DNA of 64,000 bases from Cocos nucifera (Eukaryota > Streptophyta > Magnoliopsida > Arecales > Arecaceae). The position numbers were made by a program, and so were the translations under genes. This document shows, piece after piece, positions 21,060 through 32,110 of the stretch; the stretch's first letter is position 1; every line of letters begins with the position of its first letter. The notes under the pieces were generated by a model. That model did not search any database and was not told where the DNA came from. It saw only the letters and a list, made by a program, of their open reading frames with translations. The stretch lies in assembly GCA_006176705.1 (NCBI GenBank), contig QRFJ01002311.1, positions 62,001 to 126,000 of the forward strand, in the 5' to 3' direction.

Positions 21060-22310
21060 ATGTAGATCGACTATGAGCCCTACTAGATCGATCCACTGAT
21101 CACTTATCTTAAAGATAGGACACTCCCTTATGATCCGAAGGAAGCTCAAAAGTTGAGAAACCAGGCCTTTTGATATATTCTATATGAAGATAAGCTATAC
21201 AAGAGATTGTACTCTTTGCCACTTTTGAAATATCTCCGACCTTCTGAAGCTAACTTTGCACTATGGAAAGTACATGAAGAAATCTATAAAAGCCATCTAA
21301 GTGCCAGATCCCTATCTCATAAGCTGCTTCAACAAGAGTATTATTGGCCAACTATGCATCATGATTGTGTCGAGTATGTTAAAAGATGTGACCGCTACTA
21401 AAAAAATATGAATATACAAAGACAGCTGGCCTTCGAGCTTATCCCACTAAGTGCACCTTGGCCATTCGCACAATGGAGGATGGATATACTCGGATCCTTT
21501 CCGATGGCATCTAGACAATGGAAGTTCCTCTTAGTTATGATTGACTACTTCACCAAATGGATCTAGACCAAATTTCTAGCAAAAATCACTAAAGCCAAAG
21601 TATAGAACTTCATTTGGAAGTCAATTATTTGCAGATTTGGTCTACCTCGGATCCTTATAATAGACAATGGATGGAAGTTCACTAGGACGAAGTTTGTGGA
21701 GTTCTGTGAAGACTTGAACATCTCCCATAACTTTACGTCAGTGGCCCATCCATAAGCAAATGGTGAAGTAGAGGTGACCAACAGGATCCTATTATAGGGT
21801 ATCAAGACAAGGCTTGAAAGAGCAAGGAGGACTAGGGTGGATGAACTCTACCATGTATTCTGGGCATACCAAACTATCCAAAGACTGCCAACCAGAGAAA
21901 CCCCATTTGCCTTAGTCTTTGGAATGGAGGCGATCAACCCGATCGAGCCCAAGCTTCCATCGGCATGGGTTGTGGCCTTCAATGAGCAGTGCAATTCATA
22001 GGACCTCAGAGCTAACCTCGATCTACTGAAGAAAAAATAAAAAGAAGCTCAAGTTCGGATGGCTACTTATAGATGAAGGATGGTCCGATACTACAACTTC
22101 AGAGTCAAGGATAAAGTATTCAGAGTGGGAGACTTGGTGCTTCGACGAGCAGCTATTTCTCAGCCACAGAACCAAGGAAAGCTTGCCACAAATTGAAAAG
22201 GATCCTACGAAGTCAAGGAAGTCATCCAGCCCAGAACATATTACCTGAAGGAGCTCGAAGGAGCCAATCTACTTCGATCATGGAACTGGGAAAACCTATA
22301 GATGTATTAT
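21060..22310 (+). pseudogene. Tat integrase remnant
   Basis: The N-terminal zinc region reads VHEEIYKSHLSARSLSHKLL..EYVKRCDRY, so the last cysteine of the HHCC finger is Y. The catalytic core has RMDILGSFPMASRQWKFLLV, RILIIDNGWKFTRTKFVEFC and NGEVEVTNRIL (D, D and E positions present). The C-terminal part keeps YYNFRVKDKVFRVGDLVLRR and GSYEVKEVIQPRTYYLKELE. Stops interrupt it at about ten places (for example after WI, KV and HP). Confidence 0.85.
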
Positions 22311-22420
22311 CAATGATTTGGTTGCAATAAGATTCCTCTACTTTAACACCCCAATCCCTATTACAAATTTATAATGGCGAGAAATAACTTTCGAAACTTA
22401 GCTGCGTAATAAAAATAGCC

Positions 22421-23040
22421 ACGTTAAGAACAAAAAGAGAACCTCATCCTAATGTGAGTAAAGCTGAAGGCCTCGTTAATCTAAGATGAGATGAGGGAAG
22501 AGATCCTATCAATGGCCCTAATGTACCCCTATAGCCATGTTAGAAATAGAAGGAGAACCTTATCCTAACATGAGCAAAGCTGAAGACCTTATTAATCTAA
22601 GATAAAATTATAGGAGAGGTCCTATCAATGGTCCTAATATGCCCCTACAGTCATGTTAGGAACAAGAGGAGAACCTCATCCTAACATGAGCAAGGTTGAA
22701 GACCTCGTTAAGCCATGACGAGATGAGGGAAGAGACCCTATCAACGATCCTAATATGTCCCTACAGCCATGTTAGGAACAAGAAGAGAATCTCATCCTAA
22801 CATGAGCAAGACCGAAGACCTCTTTAGACTAAGACGAGGGAAGAGGCCCTATCAACAGTCCTAACGTGCCCCTATGATCGCGCAAGAAACAGAAGAGAAC
22901 CTCATCCTAACAAGAGGTAGGCTAAGGCCTCGTTAATTTAAAATGAGAAGAAGAAAAAAACCCTACCAACGATCCTTATATGTATCCCCTCTACGACTAC
23001 ATCAAATATGAAAAGGGGAACCCCATCCTAGTTTGCAGAA
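22421..23040 (+). repeat. Tandem repeat, about 115-bp period, between integrase and the antisense ORF
   Basis: The motif CATGTTAGGAACA.AGGAGAA followed by CCT(C/T)ATCCTAACATGAGC recurs at about 22421, 22537, 22652, 22768, 22880 and 22999 (spacing 112-119), with AAG.CCTCGTTAA, GAGGGAAGAG.CCCTATCAA and TGCCCCTA.AG in each unit. Units decay to the right. Tandem arrays in the region 3' of pol are known for Tat/Ogre elements and can seed satellites. Confidence 0.9.
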
Positions 23041-23260
23041 GGGACCCCCAGCTTGGCATCCACAACAAGCATCTCATTAGAAGACAAAATAAAGAAAAAC
23101 GAGATGAAGAAAGCAAAGCCATTAACAAGCATTGAATTCATATAAGAAAATGATGAAAAAGATACCATTTTATTGCAAATATAAGTTCACTATAAGCAAA
23201 ATAAAGATCGGCAAGATCAATTACATGAAAAAAAAGAAGGAAAAATATCAAAGCCCTAAG
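23041..23260. other. Non-coding spacer in the Tat element
   Basis: A-rich stretch with no open frame and no repeat, between the tandem array and the coiled-coil antisense frame. Confidence 0.5.
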
Positions 23261-24110
23261 ATGGACCAAACTCCTTAGACTTTGGGCTGTCGGCCCCAGC
23301 CATCACCAAGGCCTGCTTTAGCCTAAGTATCTCCCCCTCAAGCTCCTTCTTCTTATATAGACCATCTATGTACATCCTATTAGCATGATGGAATTAGCCT
23401 TCAAGCTCTTATCGTTGCTTCCTCAAGACCTCAGACTCGGCCTTCGCATCCTTGACAGCCTGATGTTCGTAGGTTAGTTGGAGCTTCAGCCATTGAACCT
23501 TGGCCTTCTTCATCCTGACTGCTTCTGAGAGCTTGCTGATGGTCCTTCTCAAGAAGACGATCTCCTCCGACTTGCCACTTGCACCGGCTTACCAACTACT
23601 ATACAATCACCTCTGAAAATAAGTCGCTTCATCTCTGACGGCCTTGAGCTCACTTTCTAGCCTAGATATTTTCTTTGTCCAGGTTATTCTGTAACTATTG
23701 TGCCAGTCCTCAGTGTCTCGTAACTGCTTCTGAAGCTTGGAGATCTTCTTGGACCAGTCCTAGTCATATCCAGCCTTATTGGTAGATCATGGTGAACTCT
23801 CCTCCAGTAGATGGATTTTCTCTTTTTCCATCTTGAGATCAGCTTTGAGAGAGCTGATCTTCGCCATTAGTGCCCAAGATTTATTGCTGGTATTTTTTTG
23901 AGCTCGACGATCTCCCTCTCAATGCTATCCTTTTGGATGCTGAAGCTTGCGGAGTCCTTCATGTGTAAATTTCGGAGGTGAGTGATCTCTTTGGTCACCT
24001 CTAAAGCATTCTTTCAAGAAGCTTGAAGGTCATCCTCCATCTTCTTCAACTTGTTCTTTAGATGGTGGACTTCCTTCTTTAAGCTTTTTATTAAAGATTT
24101 CAGTGGAACA
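23261..24110 (-). pseudogene. Antisense ORF, coiled-coil-like part (broken)
   Basis: Minus-strand fragments in shifting frames are rich in K, E, L and R: DNLDKENI-like runs, VFLRRTISKLSEAVRMKKAK, VQWLKLQLTYEHQAVKDAKA, YKKKELEGEILRLKQALVMA, ending SPKSKEFGPS and a stop near 23270. The spacing of leucines suggests coiled coil. It looks like a second, more decayed piece of the antisense ORF or a duplication of its coiled-coil region. Function unknown. Confidence 0.5.
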
Positions 24111-24297
24111 ACTAGAAATAAGGGGTCGGTGTCGATTAGAGATGGTGGATTATGGCTCTGATTATTAGAGAAATTCTGGATAATACATGGCACAACACCA
24201 ATATAAAGAAAGGCATAGACAAAAGTAAATTCACTTTTATTTAACTAAAAACTTTCAAGTACAAAGCAAAATAAAAGAGAAAAAGAAAAAAGTACAA

Positions 24298-24940
24298 CTA
24301 TTCAAGATCTTCAACCTTGGGGGCTGTGGTGGTAGAAGAGGTTGGAGCACTCTCGGCTGCCTCAAATTCCTGAGTAGGCTCGGGCGCCTCCATGGTAGGT
24401 TCAGACGGATCGGGAGCAGGCTCAGTAGGAGAATGATCGGCTGCAGTACTCGACGGTCCTGCTTTTTTGCTAAGATCCTCCTCATCCAAAATGCTCAGGT
24501 CAAGCTTGAGAAATTTTTGGGCCACTCTGCCTTCGCAGAGTTTGAAGCCCTTGATGAACGTCTTCTGGCCAAAGGCGATGTTTAGGTCTTTCATTTCGGA
24601 GGAGGCCTTGAACTCTTCCACAGCCCAGGCTGCCACCTCCGAAGCTGACTTCGCCTCATGAGCCTCCAACTAGGTGACCCTCCCCTCGGCCTTTTTTCTT
24701 TTCTCCTCCTCCAGTGCTAGAGTGGCCTTCAGCCCGATCGAGATGAGCTCCTCTTTTCGAAGCGTGCCTTGGAGACTCACAACTTTCGCTGCCTTCTCCT
24801 TCATGGAGTGCTTGGCTTTGGTGGTCTTTTTCTAGAGGTGACCAATCTCGACTTGAAGATCCTCCTGGACCTTCAGTGCCTCTGCCTCCTAGCAATTCAC
24901 CCTTTTGAGGTGGGCAATTATTTGGTGATCCGACTACCAT
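24298..24940 (-). pseudogene. Antisense ORF, C-terminal part
   Basis: On the minus strand, VQEDLQVEIGHL and EKAAKVVSLQGTLRKEEL (coiled-coil-like) are followed by LEAHEAKSASEVAAWAVEEF, IAFGQKTFIKGFKLCEGRVA, KLDLSILDEED and a proline/serine/glutamate tail ending VEDLE and a stop at 24298. The FIKGFxLCExRV and acidic LDEED pattern is common in plant 'putative transposon' proteins that follow a Transposase_28 domain. Stops near 24900, 24833 and 24670 break it. Confidence 0.6.
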
Positions 24941-25034
24941 AGCAAAATAGTAGTAAAATAGGAGAATGAAAGAAAGAAAATTGAAAATGGAAGTATGATA
25001 AGACTATTACCTTGAGAAAAGTTTCAAGAAAGTT

Positions 25035-25541
25035 TCAGACGAACTGCATCCGATCAAGGTCAACCATGCAGTCTACTATCTCAGGCATGGCAAATTTGTC
25101 AGTTAGATCTTGGATGATGTTCGGATTATCGAAGCGGTCTACCCTCAGATCATCACTACCATTGTTACTTGGCTTGCTTGGATGGGCCTTGCGAGCTACC
25201 TTCGCAACGGCCAACCTTCCCTTCTCCTTCTCCTTTTCCTTGTCAACGAAAGGGTCTGATGCATGGTCCCCTACCGGAAGACCTATGGGCTCGAGGAGAA
25301 GCGACCCTCCTTCAGCGACGTCGATGCTAGCGGTCGAAGCAACCTTGGCTCTTGGGCAAATCTCGGGTGTGACACCTGTGGCAGCAAGAGCCACAGGGTC
25401 GGAGGTGCTGACCTTCACCCATTTTGAACCCTCACTCGGGGCCTTCCCCTTCTTTTTCTTCTGGGCATAAAGGTCCTTGGTGAGCCTCTCCATAGCATCA
25501 GTATCTATTTTTGCGATAAAGAAAAAATTATAGTTAGTCAA
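25035..25541 (-). pseudogene. Antisense ORF, middle block
   Basis: A 168-codon open minus-strand frame: AMERLTKDLYAQKKKKGKAP, a low-complexity linker, VDKEKEKEKGRLAVAKVARK, then NPNIIQDLTDKFAMPEIVDC and MVDLDRMQFV. The sequence before AMERL is T-rich with an AG, where a splice acceptor would fall. It corresponds to the minus-strand block at 371-113 in the left Tat copy. The protein's function is unknown. Confidence 0.6.
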
Positions 25542-25581
25542 GGTACATGCAAAACTTTACGAGAATTGAACATTCATACTC

Positions 25582-25619
<38 letters not shown>

Positions 25620-25629
25620 CTGTGTGTGC
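25582..25629. repeat. (TA)n(TG)n microsatellite
   Basis: About eight TA units followed by about fifteen TG units with one interruption, in the spacer between two blocks of the antisense ORF, where the intron of the other copy lies. Confidence 0.9.
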
Positions 25630-25689
25630 ATACATGAAGCAAAAAATAGTGATAACAATAATAGTATTGGCGAGGTTAAGAAGACTTTA

Positions 25690-26427
25690 GCCGAGGTTAA
25701 ACAAGGTCTACTCCTTTAGAAGATCGGGAAGAAGAGGAGCTCGGTACGCCTTAAGCATGTTAGAAGACTCGAGGTCGGCTCCGTCTAAACTAGGGGCTCG
25801 ACGAACTGATTCTTGGAGGAAGCCTAGGGAGGAAGGTCAAGCAACAAGGTCGGACATTAGACATTGAAGTATTTCTCCTTTCAGTTATAAATGAAAGAAG
25901 GAGCACCTTTCAATAACCTCTTCTTACTGAACTAGAGGGAGAAATACCACCAGTTCTTCGTGGAAGGATGATGCTTAAAAGTATAAAAATTTTAGAAAAG
26001 TAAAATAGTTGGCCGAACTTTGGCTAGATGACAAAGAAAAAGAAAACTAAGTAAAAGAAATGTTCAAAAAGTAAAAAAGCGTGACAACAAAGGGCGAAAG
26101 GGGAAGTCGAAGCCCGACGCGCAAGGCTTCTAGATATAAATAAAATCGACTGATTGGAGGTGAACTAGCACATTCGTCCAACCCAAGGAGCTCGAGATTG
26201 TACTCGGAGGGAACCCCATATTGGATGCGTATCAATAAAAGATCGTTCGAAGTCCAAACTGAAGGGGTGGTATCCAGAATAAAAGACTGGTGAGACATGT
26301 TCCTAGGCTCAACCTCAGTTAGGGGTGCTAGATCTAAAAGGCCGATCCTGACAAGCTCCAAGAACCTATGGAATGGAAGGTTTTGGAAGACATTCAAATC
26401 AAAATAAAATCCTAGAAAAACCATCAA
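25690..26427 (-). pseudogene. Antisense ORF, N-terminal Transposase_28-like block
   Basis: The minus-strand frame from 26427 reads SNDLLLIRIQYGVPSEYNLE, YLEALRVGLRLPLSPFVVTL and a stop at 26047, then decays (HEELVVFLP, KAYRAPLLPDLLKE). It matches the block at 1194-442 in order and motif (LIRVQYG, YIEALHVGLRYP). Same family as Pfam Transposase_28, 'putative gypsy type transposon'. Confidence 0.65.
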
Positions 26428-26429
26428 AA

Positions 26430-27016
26430 ATTAGGAAAAAATGCACCGTAGAAATTTCTACCAGAGAAACCAAAAAAGCAAGAAGGAAAAAGATGCTAGA
26501 GAGATCGAAAATAGGTGATAGGAGGCTGACCTAAGTTGACTGAGAGGGGCAAAGAAGCGATGGGTGTGACGAAAATCAAGTAGAGAAGTGCCGAAAATCG
26601 GAGAGCATGCGGGGAAGAATCGGTGCTCTCGAGCAGGAAGAAGGCAAGGGCTCAGGAGGGAAGAAGACTCAGGTAAGAATGAATTTTAGAGGAAAGAGAA
26701 GGTCTTAAATAGCCAAGGGCAACCCGAGGCGGTTATGATTACAGATCTTACTCAGCCGCTCCATACGCGCTGCATCCCACTCATCATGATAGGAGAGTGG
26801 CAACTGGCAGGTCTTTAATTACGCCATACCTACGACAGTGTTATGGTGGAAAATTTGAAGGACTATCTTCTCGAAGTCATTTCAAATTTAATAAGTACAA
26901 GAGCCAACACGGTAGACACCAAAATATCTCTTTTGGATAGATGCGAGAAAAGAACTTCGACTGTCACATCTGTACTTTCTTCTTTCAAATTTTAAACTCG
27001 AGAGTAAGAAAACTAG
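26430..27016. other. Tat region between antisense ORF and 3' LTR
   Basis: Non-coding by eye. It would carry the promoter of the antisense ORF (read leftwards), but I cannot point to a convincing TATA. A purine-rich tract just before 27017 (CGAGAGTAAGAAAACTAG) is the probable polypurine tract. Confidence 0.4.
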
Positions 27017-27941
27017 TGTTGGGAATAAATCCACTTCTACTGAAGTTTGGCCGAAATATCTGACCTTTGAATTGGCCCGTTCGGTATCAGTGGCCAGGGA
27101 CGGGCTTCCACCGAATCCGTAAGACCTTCCAAACTCTTTCAGCAATCGAACTCCTACCGAACTTCTCCTTCAGTCGGACTCTTATCAGACTTTTTCTTCA
27201 ACTGACTCCTTCAGCAGTCAGACTTCTGCAAGACTTCTCCTTCAACCGAACTCCTTCAATAGTCGGACTCCTGTCGGACTTCTCCTTCAGTAGTCAGACT
27301 CCTGCCAGACTTCTCTTTCAGCCAGACTTCTTTAACGATCGATCATCGAACAGGCTTCGCAGTCAGTCAAACTCTTCTCGAGCTTCTTTGCTTGTTGAGC
27401 TCCTCTCGGACTTCTCTTACTAGTTGCCCGAAAAGGCCTCGGCACCAACTCATGATATGGCAAATGATGGCCCAAGTGCGGCTGATCTCAAGAACCTCCA
27501 AACTTCTCTAAAATGATGTTAGCTAAGAATTCTTTATTACCTATGGCTATCCTATCCAAACTTGAGTTGTCAGACTTTGGTAGACTGGCACATCATGATA
27601 ATAGACACGACCCTCCATAATAAATCCCACATGGCCCTGAATGGCCCACTACCAGGTAGTTATGGCTATCACTATCAATTTGTTACGGACTCCGCCTATA
27701 TAGGGGATCCTCCAGATATACCTTCTTCTCCAAGCTCTTGATTTCTTTCTAAAAGTTTTGCTAAAATCTCTCTGAGCACTCTATTTCTGTTGGCCGAAAG
27801 AGCTGACTTGATCGTCAGATGGTCTTGCTGGAGCCACCACCTCTGACTCCGAATGAGACTTATTTTGCAGGTCATTGATGGTGACCTCATCTTCTCCGAC
27901 TCTAGCCTTGATTCTGACGACAATCAGATTTTGCACTAATA
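27017..27941 (+). repeat. 3' LTR of the Tat element
   Basis: It starts TGTTGGGAATAAATCCACTT and ends TTGCACTAATA (TA where the 5' LTR has CA). It carries the same CTTCAGC/GGACTTCT pyrimidine-rich run and the CTCCGCCTATATAGG core promoter position. The many substitutions against the 5' LTR indicate an old insertion. Confidence 0.85.
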
Positions 27942-27946
27942 GTAAA

Positions 27947-29830
27947 TAAGTTGAGAATGAGTAAAGCTGTGAACAGAGTCTGAAGAGTTAATTTCTGAAA
28001 TCCTAGAATTTGAGTTGATCTGAATTAAAATCGAGCTGACTCAAGTCTCAAGCTATAGAGTGAGTTTTTTATTTTTCCTGAGAGAGCTGACCCACCTGAC
28101 AATCGAGCTAACCAGATTTGGAGTCGAGCCAACTCGGTCAATGGGAACAGAAGAGCGGTGCGGGCCGTGAAGCTTTAAAAATGATATTTTAAATAGATTT
28201 TTGAGGAAATAACTTAATAGTTGGCTTTCTTGGAGTGTGCCACATAGTTAGAAGAGAGAGGGAGAGGTGTGTTGACTTCTTGATTGGGTGACACCTAGCA
28301 AATTTTGTGTTTCTTCTAAAATAAAAGCCATCGATTCTATTTTCTTTTTCTGGGAGTTTCTTGGTTAGAATAGCTAGAAAAGAGGGAGAGGGCCAGAGAA
28401 GGAAGAGTTCTTAGCTACAAATTCATAAGATTCAGTGAAAAAAGAGATGGTTTGGGAATAAATTGGTTTGGAGGAAAAAAGGCTGCTGGCAGTTGGAAAG
28501 AGAGAAGTTGGTTTCAGAACTTCTGCAGGGTTGTAGTAGTTTGAGGAAAAGGAAAGATTTGGAAGGTGCTTTGAGTAAGCCAATTTAACTAATAGCCAGT
28601 TGGAGGTGAGTGGATTTTCATTTATGAATAATGTTTTCAAATTGTTGTGCTATGTAAAAGGTGTATTTGAAAAGCATGGATAAAAGTATGGTTTCTAAAT
28701 AGTCTTTGTATACTGCTTATGCAAATAATTATGCATACAGTTTTGACAACATGGCTTTGATAATTTTCAATGAGTTATATAGTGATATCTATTATGGTAT
28801 CATCTCCTGTATGATTTAATTTATATATGTGCTATGGAGGCTTATTGATGATTGTGATATTTAATGAGACTGCCTATATGAGAGTGTATTGTCTGCTCAT
28901 ATATGGCTGTGATGGTGGTATTATTTTCTTCCATATGAGAGTGTATTATCTACTCATATGTGGCTGTGATAATGGTGTTATTTCTTCCATATAAGAGTGT
29001 GTCATTTGCTCGTATGTGGCTATGATGGTAGTGGTGTGATTTCTCCCTTATGAGAGTATGTCGTCTGCTCATATGTTGTTGTAATTATGATGTGATTTCT
29101 TTCATATGAGAGATGTTGTCTGCTCATATGAGATTGTGATTATGGTATGATTAAAAATAAGAAATTATTTATGTTTCAGAATAAGCTTTTATGTGATTTA
29201 TTCGTATTGATACGTAATTATTTGGAAGCTTATTCATATAATGATATACATGATATTACAAGAATTATAGCTATCTGGTTTTCTCCAATAATAGATAAAA
29301 TTATACTCACTGAGACTTTTCAAGTCTCACCCCTCTTTCTCTCTCATTGTAGTTTTGAATTAGATGGGTTTGGAGGTATGTTTCAGCAGGTGTATCAGTA
29401 TCTCTAGTGGAAGATCAGTTTTGCTAATAGTGGCTTGTAAAAGAAATATAATTTGAAATGTATTATACAGTTGAGATAGCTAAATCAAAAATTGGTATAT
29501 GTATGTGTATTAGTTTATTCTATAAAGGCATATATTAAAAAGGATGATTAATGACTAGAATGTATGTATCTAGTATGGTGTTTTTATTGAAACTCTGAGT
29601 TGCTTGTATGATCTAATAAGTTATGAGTGGAGATGATGGTTGTTAGTAAATTAGGAGAATTTAATTGAAAGGCTTGTGATGAAAATGAATGGATAGTTCA
29701 GCTAAATTGAAAGTGGGTTGTTATATGATATTATAATTTAGTTTAGCCATAGTTCAGAAATCCTCTTAACCTTTAGATAAGGGTGGGGTGTGGCATCATC
29801 ACCCATAGTTAGCTGGGGTATGGTGTTACA
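27947..29830 (+). repeat. Chromovirus-like (Del/Tekay-like) LTR, right part
   Basis: This is non-coding sequence with a long T/G-rich body. It ends GGGTGGGGTGTGGCATCATC ... GGGGTATGGTGTTACA at 29830, the style of ending typical of Del/Tekay LTRs. It begins where the Tat element ends, so it would continue 13463-13578. No gag or pol is present, so it would be a solo LTR of about 2 kb. Internal tandem hairpin repeats are listed separately. Family naming is uncertain. Confidence 0.45.
28874..29157 (+). repeat. Five 57-bp tandem units, each with a CATATGAG..CTCATATG hairpin
   Basis: Units start at about 28874, 28931, 28987, 29045 and 29102. The clearest reads CATATGAG, AGTGTATTATCTA, then CTCATATG and GTGGCTGTGATAATGGTG. 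The two 8-bp arms are reverse complements around a 13-base loop, and the other units keep most of this. Located inside the chromovirus-like LTR. Confidence 0.85.
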
Positions 29831-30854
29831 AAAGGGCTACGACAGTGGTTCACAACCACCATAGCCTAAAGAACCGCTGCCATAGCCTATGGTAGCGGTT
29901 AGTTAACCACTGCTACTATGGCTATCGCTGTAGTTCTATGATAGCAATTTTTGCAGCGATTATGGCAATCGCTATCATAGACTACTTATGGTAGTGGTTT
30001 TATGAATCACTGTCATAGATAATCTATGGTAGTGGTTACGAAACTATTGCCATAGATAGATATGGCAGTAGTTATAAAATAATTAAAATTATAGCAAAGA
30101 TTATTTAACTAAAAAATTATCTCGTAATCGAATATCATTTGGCCTTTTGATCACTTGTTTCTCATTTACCGGTCAAAATCATCCCATACTAAATTGACCA
30201 TGATAATGATATCTAATTGAAGTGAAACTTTAATAGTATGTTACTAACATCATCGAAATTATCGTTGTAGATTTTTTGATCCTTCGATGGTCTTTATCTA
30301 TCAAATCATCACACCATCGTTCATTATCATCAAAATCAAATTTTACTGATCGATAAAGCTAGGACTATCAGATCAAGGCAGTCTTTTGTGATGATACTCT
30401 AATGATAATTATTTAGATAATGAATGATGAATATAGATATTAAATTTTAAAATTATATAATATATAAAAAAATATGAAAAAAATATAGCAGCGATTATAA
30501 AGAATCACTGCAATAGGTCGGACCTATGGCAGTAGTTTTGATTAACCACTACCATAGGTAATCTATAATAGCGATTTTGTTTAACCGCTACCATAGGTTG
30601 GATCTATAGTAATGGTTAAGCCTAACTGCCACCATAGGTCCGACCTGTGGTGGCTCTATGGTAGCAGTTAATTTATGGCAGTGGTTGTTTAACTACTGCC
30701 ATATGTGGAATCTATTATAATGGTTATGCTAAACTATGTCATAGGTCTGATCTATAGCAGTGATTTTATATAACTAATATCATAGATCTTATGATAGTAG
30801 TTTTCAAAACTACTGCAATAGTATGTATTGCCATAGTCCCATTCTGTAGTAGTG
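29831..30854. mobile_element. Right part of CACTA-type element F2
   Basis: It begins AAAGGGCTACGACAGTGGTT, repeating the left-end sequence seen at 13068. It contains a dense set of subterminal repeats in both orientations (CTATGGTAGTGGTT / AACCACTGCCATAG) at 29840-30075 and 30480-30840, around a 350-bp centre (30090-30430), and ends CCCATTCTGTAGTAGTG. The centre is a direct repeat of 31320-31690. No ORF. Confidence 0.7.
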
Positions 30855-32105
30855 CTAGCTTCATCGATTACTAAAATTTGATTTCGATGACCATGAACGA
30901 TGGCACAATGATCTAATAGATGGAGACCATCGATGGATCCAAAAATCTACAATGATGATCTTGGTGTCTTTTGTATCATACTATCAAAATTTTACTTCAA
31001 TCGAATATCATTATTATGGTCGATTTAATATAGAATAATTTCGACCGTTAAATGAGAAATGAGTGATCAAAGGATCAAATGTTGTTTGATTACGAGATAA
31101 TTTTTTAGATAAATAATCTTGGCTACTACTTTAATCATTTTTATGGTGGTGATCATAAAATTCAAACCATAAGTCTAAAAATGATCCAAAACTATACGTT
31201 GCTCGATATCTATTCTTAAACTCTTCAGTAATTATACTTGTATTTTTACACGATCTACTTAATATAAATAGTTCATACAAAAATAATTTGGATTTTATGA
31301 TCATCACCATATAAAATGATTAAAATTATAGCAAAGATCATTTAACTAATAAATTATCTCATAATCGAATGTCGTTTGACCTTTTGATTACTTATTTCTT
31401 AATTAATGATCGAAATTATTTTGTACTAAATTGATCATGATAATGATATTCAATTAAAGTAAAACTTTGATTGTGTGCTACAAACATCATCGAGATCATC
31501 GTTGCAGATTTTTGGATCCATTAGTGGTCTCTATCTATTAGATCATCGTGCTATCATTCGTGATCATCGAAATCAAATTTTATTGATCGATGAAGCTATG
31601 GCTATCGGATCAAGGTGGCCTTTTGTGATGATACTCTAATGATAATTATTTAGATAATGAATGATAGAGATGAATATTAAATTTTAGAATTATATAATAT
31701 TTAAAAAAAAATATGATAAAAAGATAAAGCATCAGTTATACAAAACTGCTACCATAGGTCTGACCTATGGCAGTGGTTATATAGTAGTGGTTAGATATGC
31801 CATAGGTTGATCTATGGCAGTGGTTATATAGTAGCGGTTATACCTAACCACTGCCATAGGTCCAACTATGATGACGGTCAAGCTTAACTATGACCTTAGA
31901 TATGAACTATAGCAGTGGTTAATTAACCGCTGCCATATATGGAACCACTGACATAGGTCAACCTATGGTAGTAGTTAGGCAAAACCACTGTCATAGACCT
32001 GACCTATAGTAGCGGTTCTATATAACTGCTACCGTAGAGCCTATGGTAGCGGTTTTCAAACCACTACAATAGTAAGTACTGTCGTATCCCCATTCTATAG
32101 TAGTA
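30855..32105. mobile_element. Right part of the old foldback element F1
   Basis: It continues the arm broken at 13055. The left arm at 30855-31140 is the reverse complement of the right arm at 31310-31605 (for example GGTGGTGATCATAAAATTCA against ATTTTATGATCATCACC), with a ~170-bp unique spacer. Subterminal repeats of the CTATGGCAGTGGTT type fill 31725-32095. The end reads CCCCATTCTATAGTAGTA, where TAGTG has become TAGTA. The single strand could form a hairpin of about 290 bp. Non-coding. Confidence 0.7.
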
Positions 32106-32110
32106 AAAGA

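Larger units (their letters stand above)
13579..27941 (+). mobile_element. Complete but dead Tat/Retand-type Gypsy retrotransposon with nested solo LTR
   Basis: Two LTRs (13579-14474 and 27017-27941) enclose gag, protease, reverse transcriptase, two RNase H domains, integrase, a tandem-repeat tract and an antisense ORF. Flanks ATAAA (13574-13578) and GTAAA (27942-27946) fit a 5-bp target duplication with one change. About 12.1 kb remain after removing the nested solo LTR (17803-20098) and one TSD copy. The dual RNase H, the tandem repeats downstream of integrase and the antisense additional ORF are all known traits of the Tat lineage. Many stops and frameshifts make it inactive. Confidence 0.88.
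13056..30854. mobile_element. Younger CACTA-type element (F2), heavily interrupted
   Basis: The left end CACTATTACAGAAAAGGGCT (13056) and right end ..CCCATTCTGTAGTAGTG (30854) give 5'-CACTA..TAGTG-3' termini. The flanking trinucleotides are TTA (13053-13055) and CTA (30855-30857), a 3-bp target duplication with one change, as CACTA transposons make. Removing F2 and one trinucleotide joins GATAGCC and CTAGCTTCATCGAT, which restores the arm sequence present intact near 30350. F2's own DNA is only 13056-13089 or so and 29831-30854. No transposase is encoded. Confidence 0.7.

Noticed and set aside
28874..29157. Regularly spaced palindromic repeats resembling a CRISPR array
   Set aside because: The whole 57-bp unit repeats, so there are no unique spacers. 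The DNA is plant nuclear LTR sequence and no cas genes are present.
29147..29407. 86-codon + frame
   Set aside because: It lies in the chromovirus-like LTR body, starts within the hairpin repeats and has no protein-like pattern.
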